A DNA stretch of 64,000 nucleotides, from positions 310,001 through 374,000 of the forward strand of contig NZ_JADPRT010000002.1 of NCBI RefSeq assembly GCF_015690355.1, read 5' to 3'. This DNA comes from Streptacidiphilus fuscans. GTDB lineage: Bacteria > Actinomycetota > Actinomycetes > Streptomycetales > Streptomycetaceae. The notes beneath the pieces are model-generated. The model saw only the letters and a list, made by a program, of their open reading frames with translations, was not told where the DNA came from and searched no databases. This document shows positions 36,521 to 46,515 of this stretch, one piece after another (position 1 is the first letter of the stretch; each line of letters starts with the position of its first letter). A program made the translations under genes and the position numbers.

Positions 36521-38227
36521 TCAGAAGCCGGCAGGCTCCACGTAGACGCCCCACTCGTCGCGCAGCGCGTCGCAGATCTCGCCCAGGGTCGCCTCGGCGC
36601 GGACCGCTTGGAGCATCGGGGGCACCATGTTCTCGCCCGAGCGGGCCGCGGCGATCATCGCTGCCAGGCCGGCCGTGACGGCGGCCCCGTTGCGGGACGC
36701 CTTGCGGTCCGCGAGGGCGCGGACCTGCTCGCGCTCGACCTCGTGGCTGACGCGGAGGATCGTGAGCGGTGGAGTGACGCTGCCGGTATGACAGTTGACG
36801 CCGACGACGCGCTTGTCCCCCTTCTCCAGGGCGACCTGGTACTGGAAGGCGGCCTCGGCGATCTCGCCGGTGAACCAGCCGTTCTCGATGCCGCGCAGGA
36901 TGCCCGCCGTCATCGGGCCGATCGGATGCTCCTGGCCGGAGGCCGCCGCGCCCATCTCGATGATCTTCTCGAAGATCGCCTCGGCCTGCGCCTCGATCCG
37001 GTCGGTCAGCGCCTCGACGTACCAGGAACCGCCCAGCGGGTCCGCGACGTTGGCGACGCCGGTCTCCTCCATCAGCACCTGCTGCGTGCGCAGCGCGATC
37101 TCCGCCGCCTGCTCGCTGGGCAGCGCCAGGGTCTCGTCCAGGGCGTTGGTGTGCAGCGAGTTGGTACCGCCTAGCACCGCCGAGAGCGCCTCGACCGCCG
37201 TGCGGACCACGTTGTTGTAGGGCTGCTGCGCGGTCAGCGAGACGCCCGCGGTCTGGGTGTGGAAGCGCAGCCACTGCGCCTTCTCCGTCGTAGCGCCGTA
37301 GACGTCGCGCAGCCGCCTGGCCCAGATCCGGCGCGCGGCACGGAACTTGGCGATCTCCTCGAAGAAGTCCAGGTGCGCGTCGAAGAAGAAGGAGAGTCCC
37401 GGCGCGAAGACGTCCACGTCCAGCCCGCGCGACAGGCCCAGTTCGACGTAGGCGAAGCCGTCGGCCAGCGTGAAGGCCAGCTCCTGCGCAGCCGTCGAGC
37501 CCGCCTCGCGGATGTGGTAGCCGGAGACCGAAAGCGGCTTGTACGCAGGGATGTTGGCGGCGCAGTACGCCATCAGGTCGCCGATCAGGCGCAGGTGCGG
37601 CTCGGGGGCGAAGAGCCACTCCTTCTGCGCGATGTACTCCTTGAAGATGTCCGTCTGCAGCGTGCCGTTGAGCACGGCCGGGTCGACGCCCTGGCGCTCG
37701 GCGGCGACGAGGTACATGCAGAAGACCGGGACGGCCGGGCCGGAGATGGTCATCGAGGTGGTGACGTCCGCCAGCGGCAGGCCCCGGAAGAGCACCTCCA
37801 TGTCGGCGGCCGAGTCGATGGCGACGCCGCAGTGGCCGACCTCGCCGAGCGAGCGCGGGTCGTCGGAGTCGCGGCCCATCAGGGTCGGCATGTCGAAGGC
37901 GACGGAGAGGCCGCCGCCGCCCGCGTCGAGGATCATCCGGTAGCGCTCGTTGGTCTGCTCGGCGTTGCCGAAGCCCGCGAACTGGCGGATGGTCCAGGTC
38001 CGGCCGCGGTAGCCGGTCGGGTAGAGGCCGCGGGTGAAGGGGAACTCACCGGGCCAGCCGATCCGCTCGAAGCCCGGGTACCCCGGGGACCCGGCGTCGT
38101 CGGGCGGTCCGTACGCGGGGGCGACCACGTCGCCGGAGAGGGTGGTGAAGTCCGCGTCCCGCTTCTGGGCGCGGTCGTAACGCTGTTGCCACCGCTCGCG
38201 TGCGGCTGCGATCTGCTCTGCGTCCAT
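36521..38227 (-). CDS. icmA: Isobutyryl-CoA mutase large subunit
   Basis: 568 residues: the substrate-binding barrel of the acyl-CoA mutase family without the C-terminal B12 domain, as in IcmA (S. cinnamonensis IcmA is 566). It isomerises isobutyryl-CoA and n-butyryl-CoA using adenosylcobalamin bound by the small subunit IcmB, which is not in this window. Diagnostic residues: Phe83 in TIRQFAGF (Tyr in methylmalonyl-CoA mutase) and Gln201 in KEYIAQKEW (Arg in methylmalonyl-CoA mutase). These correspond to IcmA Phe80 and Gln198. The gene lies in an acyl-CoA metabolism neighbourhood with meaB and epimerase. ATG 38227 is preceded by a GAAGGTGAGGG ribosome-binding site. Confidence 0.92.
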   Translation of the reverse strand: MDAEQIAAARERWQQRYDRAQKRDADFTTLSGDVVAPAYGPPDDAGSPGYPGFERIGWPGEFPFTRGLYPTGYRGRTWTIRQFAGFGNAEQTNERYRMILDAGGGGLSVAFDMPTLMGRDSDDPRSLGEVGHCGVAIDSAADMEVLFRGLPLADVTTSMTISGPAVPVFCMYLVAAERQGVDPAVLNGTLQTDIFKEYIAQKEWLFAPEPHLRLIGDLMAYCAANIPAYKPLSVSGYHIREAGSTAAQELAFTLADGFAYVELGLSRGLDVDVFAPGLSFFFDAHLDFFEEIAKFRAARRIWARRLRDVYGATTEKAQWLRFHTQTAGVSLTAQQPYNNVVRTAVEALSAVLGGTNSLHTNALDETLALPSEQAAEIALRTQQVLMEETGVANVADPLGGSWYVEALTDRIEAQAEAIFEKIIEMGAAASGQEHPIGPMTAGILRGIENGWFTGEIAEAAFQYQVALEKGDKRVVGVNCHTGSVTPPLTILRVSHEVEREQVRALADRKASRNGAAVTAGLAAMIAAARSGENMVPPMLQAVRAEATLGEICDALRDEWGVYVEPAGF

Positions 38228-38267
38228 CGGTGCGGGCCCTCACCTTCGGCAGCATCCCGTCGGAATG

Positions 38268-38305
38268 CTCGGACGTCCTACTATCTCCAAGTTACTCGGA
38301 CGTCC
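38268..38305. promoter_or_regulatory. Paired CTCGGACGTCC operator-like repeats upstream of icmA
   Basis: CTCGGACGTCC occurs twice (38268-38278 and 38295-38305), 27 bp apart. Each contains the 8-bp palindrome GGACGTCC. The sequence between is AT-rich. The pair sits 41-78 nt upstream of icmA, where a promoter and operator are expected. Regulator unknown. Confidence 0.55.
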
Positions 38306-38440
38306 AAGTATCCGTCGACGAGCACGCCTGCGCCCATGGACACGCCGGACGCGGGCGGTGACCCCCGGACACGCCGACGCGCCACGGCCCAGAGGGACCG
38401 TGGCGCGCTCGGAGGTTCGGGTCTGCGGTGACGTTCCGCG

Positions 38441-38788
38441 TCAGGCGTTGACCAGCTCCGCCTGCTCCTTGGCGGCCAGCTCGGCGTGGATCTCGCGGAC
38501 GACGCGGCGCTCGACGAAGAAGACGGCGGTGGGGACGGTGCCCGCGAGGACCGTCCACACGATCTTGCTGATCGGCCAGTTGAGCTTGTTGCCGAGCGAG
38601 AAGGCGACCACGACGTAGGCCATGTACAGCCAGCCGTGGAAGATGCCGGCGATGACGACGAGCTGAGCGCCCGTCCCGAAGCCGTACTTGGCGATGCAGG
38701 CGAGGGTGAGCACGACCAGGCCAACGCCGGTCACGTACGCCAGGACACGGTAGGCCGTGAGCAGGGGGTTGGACTTGTTCATAGCCAT
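38441..38788 (-). CDS. DUF3817 family integral membrane protein
   Basis: 115 residues with three hydrophobic helices. VIAGIFHGWLYMAYVVVAFSLG contains the family's conserved His-Gly pair. The C-terminus is charged and ends in Glu/Ala-rich sequence. ATG 38788 gives MAMNKSNP; ATG 38782 is a second option two codons later. It lies downstream of the MarR gene on the same strand and pairs with another DUF3817 gene at 39661-39969. Function of the family is unknown. Confidence 0.82.
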   Translation of the reverse strand: MAMNKSNPLLTAYRVLAYVTGVGLVVLTLACIAKYGFGTGAQLVVIAGIFHGWLYMAYVVVAFSLGNKLNWPISKIVWTVLAGTVPTAVFFVERRVVREIHAELAAKEQAELVNA

Positions 38789-38951
38789 CGAGCGTAGACC
38801 CCCGAAAGTGGATCTCCGACACCGCCCCACCCCTCCGGGCGGCGAACCGGGTGACGCTACCAGGGGGTGCCCAGGAAGGGTTCAGCCGGGGGTCAGGAAG
38901 GGGGCAGGAAGGGAGTCAGGAACGGGCTCGGGAAGAGGATCGGGAAGGCGC

Positions 38952-39560
38952 TCAGACGTGCAGGTCGACGTCGTGCTCCATGCCGCGCTCGACGCCGTGG
39001 TCGGCGTCGTGGCCAAGGTCGTGCTCGACGTCCGCCGTGGCGGCCTCCGCGGCCTCCTCCTCGAAGTCGCCTGCGGCTATCCGCAGCGGGCGCAGCATCT
39101 CGAAGAGCTCCTGGCAGCCCTCGGCGTCGTAGCCGACCAGGCCGAAGTCCATCGCCATCAGGTCCCTGGTGGCGCGCTCGACCACGTCGCGGCCCTTGGG
39201 GGTGATCGCGGCCAGCACGCCGCGCCCGTCCAGCGGGTTGGGGCGGCGGGTGACCAGACCGGCCGCCTCCAGGCGGTCCACGGTGTTGGTCACGCTGGTC
39301 GGGTGCACCATCAGGCGCTGGCCGATCTTGGACAGCGGGAGTTCGCCGGCCTTGCTGAAGGTGAGCAGCACCAGCGCCTCGTAGCGGGCGAAGGTCAGCT
39401 TGTAGGGCTTCACCACCGCGTCGACCTGGGCCAGCAGGATCTGCTGGGCCCGCATCACCGAGGTGATCGCGGCCATCGACGGCACCGCGCCCCAGCGGCG
39501 CGTCCACAGTTCGTCGGCGCGCGCGATCGGATCGAAGGTGAGGCTCAGCGGCTTCGGCAC
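38952..39560 (-). CDS. MarR family regulator with His/Asp-rich C-terminal tail
   Basis: 202 residues. The winged helix-turn-helix spans about 55-125 (FARYEALVLLTFSKAGELPL, then HPTSVTNTVDRLEAAGLVTRRPNPLDGRG with the wing). After the dimerisation helix the protein ends in about 25 residues rich in His, Asp and Glu (VEHDLGHDADHGVERGMEHD, then VDLHV), six or more of them His, which could bind divalent metal. GTG 39560 is the first plausible start. It is flanked by two DUF3817 membrane-protein genes in the same orientation, which are probable targets. Confidence 0.88.
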   Translation of the reverse strand: MPKPLSLTFDPIARADELWTRRWGAVPSMAAITSVMRAQQILLAQVDAVVKPYKLTFARYEALVLLTFSKAGELPLSKIGQRLMVHPTSVTNTVDRLEAAGLVTRRPNPLDGRGVLAAITPKGRDVVERATRDLMAMDFGLVGYDAEGCQELFEMLRPLRIAAGDFEEEAAEAATADVEHDLGHDADHGVERGMEHDVDLHV

Positions 39561-39660
39561 GGGGACACGTTACCTCCTGGTCACCCTGGCGGGACCGGGC
39601 GTCTCACGCCCGGATCGCCACGCCAGCGACACGCTGCCGCCGCCGTGCGAACGGTTCGGC

Positions 39661-39969
39661 TCAGGCCATGGACGGCGCGGTCTCCCGCTCCTCGCGGCCG
39701 AGCAGACGCTCCGCGTAGATCCCGCCGAAGGGGATGACCGAGAGCGCCATGATCCAGACGAAGCGTCCGAAGGTCCACCGCTGCTCGCGCCAGGCCATCA
39801 GCGCGAAGATCGCGTACGCGGTGAAGAGGCAGCCGTGCAGCATGCCGAGCACCGGGACGGCGTTGAAGCTGGTGGTGTACTTCAGGTACGTGCAGATCAG
39901 CAGCAGCACGAACGAGACGCCCTCCGGCATGGAGACCAGGCGCAGGCGGTGGACGGCGGTCGTCTTCAC
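39661..39969 (-). CDS. DUF3817 family integral membrane protein (second copy)
   Basis: 102 residues from GTG 39969, preceded by GAGAGG. It has three membrane segments and a conserved VPVLGMLHGCLFTAYAIFAL block matching the HGWLY region of the copy at 38441-38788. Overall similarity between the copies is modest, so the duplication is old or independent. The C-terminal segment after RLLGREERE is polar. Role unknown. Confidence 0.83.
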   Translation of the reverse strand: MKTTAVHRLRLVSMPEGVSFVLLLICTYLKYTTSFNAVPVLGMLHGCLFTAYAIFALMAWREQRWTFGRFVWIMALSVIPFGGIYAERLLGREERETAPSMA

Positions 39970-40077
39970 GGGTACCTCTCGGAACGGTCGCAGCTGTTTG
40001 TGCTGACTTTGTGCTGGGCGTTCCGTTCAGTATGACCGACCACGCTTTCTTCCCTTCAGGCGGATATTCTCCCCGGC

Positions 40078-40989
40078 ATGACGAGGGACTGGGACCGCCG
40101 CCACTGCGCCCGAAAAGGACACATCACCTACGCGCCGACCGAGCCGGAACTGCGTGACCGACTGCACGCGCGGACCGCGGTGGGAGAGGTGTGGCGCTGC
40201 CTGCGCTGCGGTGACTACACCGTCGGTGCGGCACACGGTAAGGGCCCGGCGGCCGACGCCCCCTACGTCCCGCGCGGCAACGCGCTGCGTGACCTCTTCA
40301 TCCTGCGCTTCCTCGCCGTCGAGCGACTGCTGCGCGGCGTCTTCATCGTGCTTGCCGCCTGGGCGGTCTGGAAGTTCAGCAACAACCAGAACGCGGTCGC
40401 CCAGCTCTTCCACCAGGACCTGACGCTCTTCCGGCCGCTCGCCAACCACTTCGGCTATGACCTCGACCACTCCCCTGTGGTCGACACCATCCAGAAGACC
40501 TTCCAGTACAAGCACAGCACCCTGCTGATCGCGGCGGGCGCGCTGCTCGCCTACGCGCTGATCGAGATCGTCGAGGGCTTCGGTCTCTGGGTGGCCAAGC
40601 GCTGGGCGGAGTACCTGACCGTGGTGGCGACGGCGGCGTTCCTGCCGCTGGAGGCCTACGAGCTCAGCGAGAAGGTCAGCGGCTTCAAGATCGCGACGCT
40701 GGCGCTGAACGTGCTGGCCGTCGTCTACATCCTGCTGGCCAAGCGCCTCTTCGGGCTGCGCGGCGGTGCGAAGGCGTTCGAGGCGGAGCGGCACGGCGCC
40801 TCGCTGCTCGAGGTCGAGGCCGCGGCTCACGAGGCGTCGCTGCAGCAGTCGGAGCAGAACATCCAGCAGCTGGTGCGCCGGACCGTCCACCAGAGCACGC
40901 CACTCGATCGAGTGGCACCGCAGTCGGAGTCACCCCTTGGCGAGACTGCGGACATGGCCGCGGAAGAACCGACGACGATCCGTGAGTAG
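40078..40989 (+). CDS. DUF2127 family membrane protein with N-terminal zinc-ribbon-like motif
   Basis: 303 residues. The N-terminal 45 residues contain CARKGH and a CLRCG pair, a likely zinc-binding element. Four membrane helices follow: about residues 75-97, 141-165, 178-194 and 205-223. The C-terminal 70 residues are soluble, rich in Glu, Gln and Ala, and likely helical. The membrane part fits DUF2127 (conserved EIVEGFGLW in helix 2). It is divergent from the DUF3817 gene and just upstream of the AbsC-like MarR gene, 34 nt away. Function unknown. Confidence 0.82.
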   Translation: MTRDWDRRHCARKGHITYAPTEPELRDRLHARTAVGEVWRCLRCGDYTVGAAHGKGPAADAPYVPRGNALRDLFILRFLAVERLLRGVFIVLAAWAVWKFSNNQNAVAQLFHQDLTLFRPLANHFGYDLDHSPVVDTIQKTFQYKHSTLLIAAGALLAYALIEIVEGFGLWVAKRWAEYLTVVATAAFLPLEAYELSEKVSGFKIATLALNVLAVVYILLAKRLFGLRGGAKAFEAERHGASLLEVEAAAHEASLQQSEQNIQQLVRRTVHQSTPLDRVAPQSESPLGETADMAAEEPTTIRE

Positions 40990-40993
40990 TACA

Positions 40994-41003
40994 AGTTTCA
41001 ACT
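40994..41003. promoter_or_regulatory. Small palindrome in front of the AbsC-like MarR gene
   Basis: AGTT-TC-AACT lies 20 nt before ATG 41024 within the only gap upstream of this gene. It is AT-rich and the right size for a MarR half-site pair, but short enough to be chance. Confidence 0.3.
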
Positions 41004-41023
41004 AATCGGCGTATCATCGGGGC

Positions 41024-41554
41024 ATGGACACCACCGCCGCTCCCGTCGCCCTCGCCGAGTCCCACCAGGACCCCGCCGAGGCGGCCCACCAGGACGCCCC
41101 GTGGCTCACCGCGGAAGAACAGCGCCTGTGGCGGGCTCACCTGGAAGTGAGCCGGCTCCTGATGTACCAACTGGAGCGCGAGCTCCAGCCGCACGGGCTG
41201 TCGAACAACGACTACACCATTCTCGTCGAACTGTCCGAGGCTCCGCAGCACCGGATGCGGATGACCGACCTCGCGGTCGCCACCCTGCAGTCGAAGAGCC
41301 GCCTCTCGCACCAGATCACGCGCATGGAGGCGGCCGGTCTGGTCACCCGCGACAGCTGCCCGGGCGACCGCCGCGGCCTCTACGCCGTCCTCACCGACGC
41401 GGGCTGGCAGACGATGCGCCGGATCGCGCCGCAGCATGTGCGCAGTGTGCGCGAGCACTTCATCGACCGGTTCGACGAGGACCAGATCGCGGCGATGTAC
41501 GAGGCGCTGGCCCCGGTCGCCGAACACCTGCGCGAGCTGCGCGGACGGGGGTAG
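41024..41554 (+). CDS. MarR family regulator, AbsC-like
   Basis: 176 residues. After about 30 variable residues comes a complete MarR fold: LWRAHLEVSRLLMYQLEREL, the winged helix (MRMTDLAVATLQSKSRLSHQ, then ITRMEAAGLVTRDSCPGDRRG) and the dimerisation helix. By gene order it corresponds to AbsC (SCO5405, from memory), a MarR protein that affects antibiotic production and zinc genes in S. coelicolor. Identity with AbsC cannot be proven by eye, so no symbol is given. Convergent with the LysR gene, 15 nt apart. Confidence 0.88.
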   Translation: MDTTAAPVALAESHQDPAEAAHQDAPWLTAEEQRLWRAHLEVSRLLMYQLERELQPHGLSNNDYTILVELSEAPQHRMRMTDLAVATLQSKSRLSHQITRMEAAGLVTRDSCPGDRRGLYAVLTDAGWQTMRRIAPQHVRSVREHFIDRFDEDQIAAMYEALAPVAEHLRELRGRG

Positions 41555-41569
41555 CGGGCGGGGCGGCGG

Positions 41570-42571
41570 CTACTGGCCGTCGCGCGGCTTCTCGCTCGGG
41601 TCGCGCAGGCGGCCGGAGACCCGGGGCTCGATGCCGGGCAGTTCGCGCGAAGCCAGTTGCTCCGCGGCGCGCAGCATCGCGCTCTGCAACGCGGCCACCG
41701 CGGCCTCCGCCGCCGGGACCGGCGTGCTGCCGCCGCTGCGGCGCAGCGTCCGGACCAGGAACCGGCCCGGCACCGGCAGGTCGGCGATCCGGCCGTGGGT
41801 GATCTGGACGGCGGAGTGCGCGGGCAGGATCGCCGGGCCGATTCCGGCCGCCAGCATGCTGTAGACGGCGAACCGGTGGACGGCCCGGTGCTCCACCGAC
41901 GGCTCCACGCCGTGCTCCGCGGCGAACCTCCGGAAGGCCAGGTCACGCGGCGAGCCCTCGGGGGCGCCCACCCACGGCACCCCGGACAGGGCGGACGGCT
42001 CGACCGGGCCGTCCGGCGTGCCCCAACCGTACGGCAGCACCAGCCGGTACTCGTCCTCGAACATCAGCAGCGCGGTGGCCCCCGGCGGCACCGGCGTCGG
42101 AGCCGCACCGTCGTCCTGGATCACCAGTACGTCCAACTCGCCCAGACGCAACGCCCGCAGCCCGTCCGCACGTCCGGCCTCGACGAGCCGGGGCGTCAGC
42201 GCGGGGTGGGACTCGGCGAGGAAGTGCAGCGCGGTGGTGGCGAAGAAGGTGATGGCCGGACCCGGAACGCCGATCGAGACCGGCCCGGACACCCGACCGC
42301 CCAGCGCCTGCAGCTCCCGCTCGGCGTCGGCCAGCGCGTCGCCGATCCGGCCGCCGTACTCCGCCAACAGCCGCCCCGCAGCCGTCAGTTCGGCTCGTCC
42401 GCCGCTGCGGTCGACCAGCGGCACCCCGGCTTCCTTCTCCAACCGCTGCAGCTGCTGCGACACCGCCGACGGCGTGTGCCCGAGCGCGCGGGAGGCCGCG
42501 GCCACGCCCCCGCCTTCGGCGATCTGACGCAGGATCAGCAGACGCTTCGGATCGAGTTCCACACCGACCAT
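41570..42571 (-). CDS. LysR family transcriptional regulator
   Basis: About 333 residues from ATG 42571 (MVGVELDPKRLLIL); ATG 42598 or a GTG within VGVEL are alternatives, none with a strong ribosome-binding site. The N-terminal helix-turn-helix (LILRQIAEGGGVAAASRALG, then HTPSAVSQQLQRLEKEAG) precedes a periplasmic-binding-like effector domain (about 95-300). The C-terminal 30 residues (GIEPRVSGRLRDPSEKPRDGQ region) extend past the usual end. No divergent target gene adjoins it; the DUF3592-like gene upstream reads the same way. Confidence 0.87.
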   Translation of the reverse strand: MVGVELDPKRLLILRQIAEGGGVAAASRALGHTPSAVSQQLQRLEKEAGVPLVDRSGGRAELTAAGRLLAEYGGRIGDALADAERELQALGGRVSGPVSIGVPGPAITFFATTALHFLAESHPALTPRLVEAGRADGLRALRLGELDVLVIQDDGAAPTPVPPGATALLMFEDEYRLVLPYGWGTPDGPVEPSALSGVPWVGAPEGSPRDLAFRRFAAEHGVEPSVEHRAVHRFAVYSMLAAGIGPAILPAHSAVQITHGRIADLPVPGRFLVRTLRRSGGSTPVPAAEAAVAALQSAMLRAAEQLASRELPGIEPRVSGRLRDPSEKPRDGQ

Positions 42572-42642
42572 CCTCGCAGGGACGGCGGACGTGTCCATCA
42601 GCTCGGCCTGCGTCAGTCCGGCGTGCATCAGCTCGGCTCGCA

Positions 42643-43308
42643 TCAGTCCAGGCCCGTGCCGAGGCTCCACCGGATCAGCGCGGCGAAGGGCGTGCCGACC
42701 AGGCCGATCAGGATGCCGATCCACGCCACCCAGTAGGAGCGGCTGACTTGGGCCGGGCGCTCGGGATGCGCGGGGTCGATCCGGACGGTCACCCGGTGTC
42801 CGTCCGGCCACTTCTGGGCCGCGCCGTCCTGGGACGAGTACGTGTGCCCGCCCACGACCCAGTGGTAGGTGCACGAGTTTCCGGCGTCCGAGTCTTCGAC
42901 GCAGTCCGTGACGGTCGCACTGACCCGCAGCGTCGCGTGGTCGTCCAGCGCGTGGGCGTGGAAGAAGTAGCTGAGGCTGAAGGTGAGGACCGCCGCGCAG
43001 ACCCAGGCGAGGAAGGTCACCACCAGGACGTCGACGTGGTCCCCGCGACCCCGGTACGGGTCCGAGCCGAGGACGGCGCGAAGCACCCCGGCGAGAATCG
43101 CGCCCCCGACCGCCCACGCGGCCACCGTCCATCCGCCCACGGACGTGGGCGTCCCCCACCCGCCGAACCCGGCCACGGCCAGCGCCACGAACACGGTGGC
43201 GGTCGCGAGCCCGCCGGCCACGCGGACGGCCAGGCGCGCCGCGCTCAGGGCGCGGTCACGCGCCGGTCGGCGGTAGGAGCTGGGGCGTCGGTCCTGAATC
43301 GTCGTCAC
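42643..43308 (-). CDS. DUF3592-like membrane protein
   Basis: 221 residues from GTG 43308. It has about four membrane helices (around 24-46, 58-80, 92-112 and 190-212). Between the last two is an extracytoplasmic loop of about 75 residues with VSATVTDCVEDSDAGNSCTY, two cysteines and RVTVRIDPAHPERPAQV. The loop pattern (a converted value followed by YDPxxPE) is typical of DUF3592 proteins. Function unknown. It lies 45-70 nt upstream of the LysR gene on the same strand and may be cotranscribed. Confidence 0.78.
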   Translation of the reverse strand: MTTIQDRRPSSYRRPARDRALSAARLAVRVAGGLATATVFVALAVAGFGGWGTPTSVGGWTVAAWAVGGAILAGVLRAVLGSDPYRGRGDHVDVLVVTFLAWVCAAVLTFSLSYFFHAHALDDHATLRVSATVTDCVEDSDAGNSCTYHWVVGGHTYSSQDGAAQKWPDGHRVTVRIDPAHPERPAQVSRSYWVAWIGILIGLVGTPFAALIRWSLGTGLD

Positions 43309-43400
43309 GGACCGAGCGTCTCAGCGCCCCGAGGAGACGACCAGCAAGCGCCGCTGGCCCCGGGTTTCAGCTCCGCTAACGGTTGGTTCGCGACCGACGG

Positions 43401-44354
43401 TCAGCCCGTCACCGCGGCGATCAGCTGGTCCGCCGCCGCGTACGGGTCCAGCTCGCCGTCCGCGACCCGCCGGGCCAGCGCGTCGAGGTGCTTGTCGCCG
43501 TGGACGTCGCCGAAACGTTGGCGCAGCGCCGTCACCGCGATGGCCTCGACCTCCTGCGCGGCACGCCGCACACGCCTCGCGGCGAGTTCGCCGTTTCCGG
43601 CCATCCAGGCGAGGTGCTTCTCCAGGGCCTCGACGACCTCGTCGATACCCTCCTGCTTCGCCGCGACCGTCTTGACGATCGGCGGGCGCCAGTCGCCCGC
43701 CTGCCGTGCCTCGCCGAGGCCCAGCATGTGGTTGAGCTCGCGGGCGGTGGCGTCCGCGCCGTCGCGGTCGGCCTTGTTGACGACGTAGACGTCGCCGATC
43801 TCCAGGATGCCCGCCTTCGCGGCCTGGATGCCGTCGCCCATGCCGGGGGCGAGCAGCACGACGGTGGTGTCGGCCTGGGCCGCGATCTCGACCTCCGACT
43901 GGCCGACACCGACCGTCTCGACCAGGATCACGTCGCACCCGGCCGCGTCCAGGACCCGGATCGCCTGCGGCGCGGACCAGGCGAGGCCGCCGAGGTGGCC
44001 GCGGGTGGCCATGGACCGGATGAAGACCTCCGGGTCCGTCGCGTGCTCCTGCATCCGCACCCGGTCACCCAGCAGCGCACCGCCCGAGAACGGCGAGGAC
44101 GGGTCGACGGCCAGCACACCGACCCGCTTGCCGAGCCGCCGGTACGCGGTGACCAGCGCCGAGGTCGACGTCGACTTGCCCACGCCCGGCGAGCCGGTCA
44201 GGCCGACCACGTAGGCCTTGCCGCTCAGCGGCGCGAGCGCGGCCATGACCTCACGCAGCTGCGGGGAAGCGCCCTCCACCAGAGAGATCAGCCGAGCGAC
44301 CGCACGCGGTCGCCCCTCTCGGGCCTGCTCGACCAGCGTGGGGACGTCGATCAT
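43401..44354 (-). CDS. meaB: MeaB-type GTPase, chaperone of B12-dependent acyl-CoA mutases
   Basis: G3E-family GTPase that protects and reloads methylmalonyl-CoA or isobutyryl-CoA mutase. 317 residues from ATG 44354 (MIDVPTLVEQA); a TTG five codons upstream is less likely. Motifs: Walker A GSPGVGKST, VLAVDPSSPFSGGALLGDRVRM, VETVGVGQSE, and NKAD for guanine specificity. The helical C-terminal dimerisation arm is present. It sits downstream of the thiolase gene on the same strand, separated by an intergenic palindromic repeat, and about 5 kb from icmA, its probable client. Confidence 0.95.
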   Translation of the reverse strand: MIDVPTLVEQAREGRPRAVARLISLVEGASPQLREVMAALAPLSGKAYVVGLTGSPGVGKSTSTSALVTAYRRLGKRVGVLAVDPSSPFSGGALLGDRVRMQEHATDPEVFIRSMATRGHLGGLAWSAPQAIRVLDAAGCDVILVETVGVGQSEVEIAAQADTTVVLLAPGMGDGIQAAKAGILEIGDVYVVNKADRDGADATARELNHMLGLGEARQAGDWRPPIVKTVAAKQEGIDEVVEALEKHLAWMAGNGELAARRVRRAAQEVEAIAVTALRQRFGDVHGDKHLDALARRVADGELDPYAAADQLIAAVTG

Positions 44355-44406
44355 CGTGCGGAGCTCCAACTCTGGATCAAAGGGTCAGAAATGGATCCGA
44401 GGTGCA

Positions 44407-44531
44407 GTTGCACTAGCAAGGGGCGCGGGGAACTGCGCGAGAACCACCCTGTGCGGATGGCCCTGCGCGCACGGCGACTCACCGCTCTGGGCGGCTTGTC
44501 GCGCAGTTCCCCCCGCCCCAGGAGGTGCAAC
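44407..44531. repeat. Streptomycete intergenic palindromic repeat, copy 1
   Basis: A 125-bp imperfect palindrome bounded by GTTGCAC and GTGCAAC. Its arms contain GGGGCGCGGGGAACTGCGCG and, on the other side, the complement CGCGCAGTTCCCC. The same element in slightly different form occurs at 52619-52722. This word pair is a very frequent intergenic repeat in Streptomyces chromosomes. Here it lies between the thiolase and meaB genes. Confidence 0.85.
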
Positions 44532-44550
44532 GGACCCCATGCGACAAGGA

Positions 44551-45759
<1,209 letters not shown>

Positions 45760-46041
45760 GGTGGTCGAGCCCCTTTGCTCTGAATGCTCTGCAGGAACTG
45801 TTCTGACGGGCCCCGCGGGAGTCTCACGCGTCCCACGGGAACCGGCCGCCCGGTGTGCCACGGCACCGAGTGCCAGTTGGGAGTTTTCCGCTCAATGTAT
45901 CGACCGGCCGAGGGACCGTCACCCGGCACGCGGTGTGATCACGGGCACCATCGGCACGGGTTTCGCCACGGCACGAGTTGCGCTCTATTGGAAGCGTCGA
46001 CCATCGACCACTCATTCCCTGCCTGCAGAAGGGCCTCCCCC

Positions 46042-46515
46042 GTGCTGACGCGCATCGACCACATCGGCATCGCCTGTTTCGACCTGGACAAGACCGTCGA
46101 GTTCTACCGGGCGACCTACGGCTTCGAGGTCTTCCACACCGAGGTCAACGAGGAGCAGGGCGTCCGCGAGGCCATGCTCAAGATCAACGAGACCTCCGAC
46201 GGCGGCGCCAGCTACCTGCAGCTGCTGGAGTCCATCCGCGAGGACTCCGCCGTGGGCAAGTGGCTGGCCAAGAACGGCGAGGGCGTCCACCACATCGCCT
46301 TCGGCACCGCGGACGTCGACGCGGACTCCGCGGACATCCGTGGCAAGGGTGTGCGAGTCCTCTACGACGAGCCGCGGATCGGCTCCATGGGTTCGCGGAT
46401 CACCTTCCTGCACCCCAAGGACTGCCACGGCGTGCTGACCGAGCTGGTCACCTCCGCCGCGCCCGGCGCCCACGGCGACGCGCACGCCGCGACCGACCAG
46501 GAAACCCACGAGTAA
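46042..46515 (+). CDS. mce: Methylmalonyl-CoA epimerase
   Basis: Interconverts (2R)- and (2S)-methylmalonyl-CoA. 157 residues of the vicinal oxygen chelate fold with two beta-alpha-beta-beta-beta modules. Metal ligands visible: His7 in RIDHIGIAC, Gln in YLQLLE, His in GVHHIAFG, and Glu in VLTELV. GTG 46042 gives the conserved VLTRIDHIG start. The C-terminal 20 residues are a variable His/Ala tail. It sits back to back with the thiolase gene and upstream of scy. It supports use of propionyl/methylmalonyl-CoA in polyketide or odd-chain metabolism. Confidence 0.94.
   Translation: MLTRIDHIGIACFDLDKTVEFYRATYGFEVFHTEVNEEQGVREAMLKINETSDGGASYLQLLESIREDSAVGKWLAKNGEGVHHIAFGTADVDADSADIRGKGVRVLYDEPRIGSMGSRITFLHPKDCHGVLTELVTSAAPGAHGDAHAATDQETHE

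Noticed and set aside
36521..38227. Methylmalonyl-CoA mutase large subunit
   Set aside because: Phe83 and Gln201 replace the Tyr and Arg of methylmalonyl-CoA mutase, and there is no B12 domain.
38952..39080. Simple-sequence artefact at the 3' end of the MarR gene
   Set aside because: The repetitive GTCGTGCTC-type stretch stays in frame and encodes a coherent His/Asp/Glu tail, so I kept it as coding, although slippage cannot be excluded.
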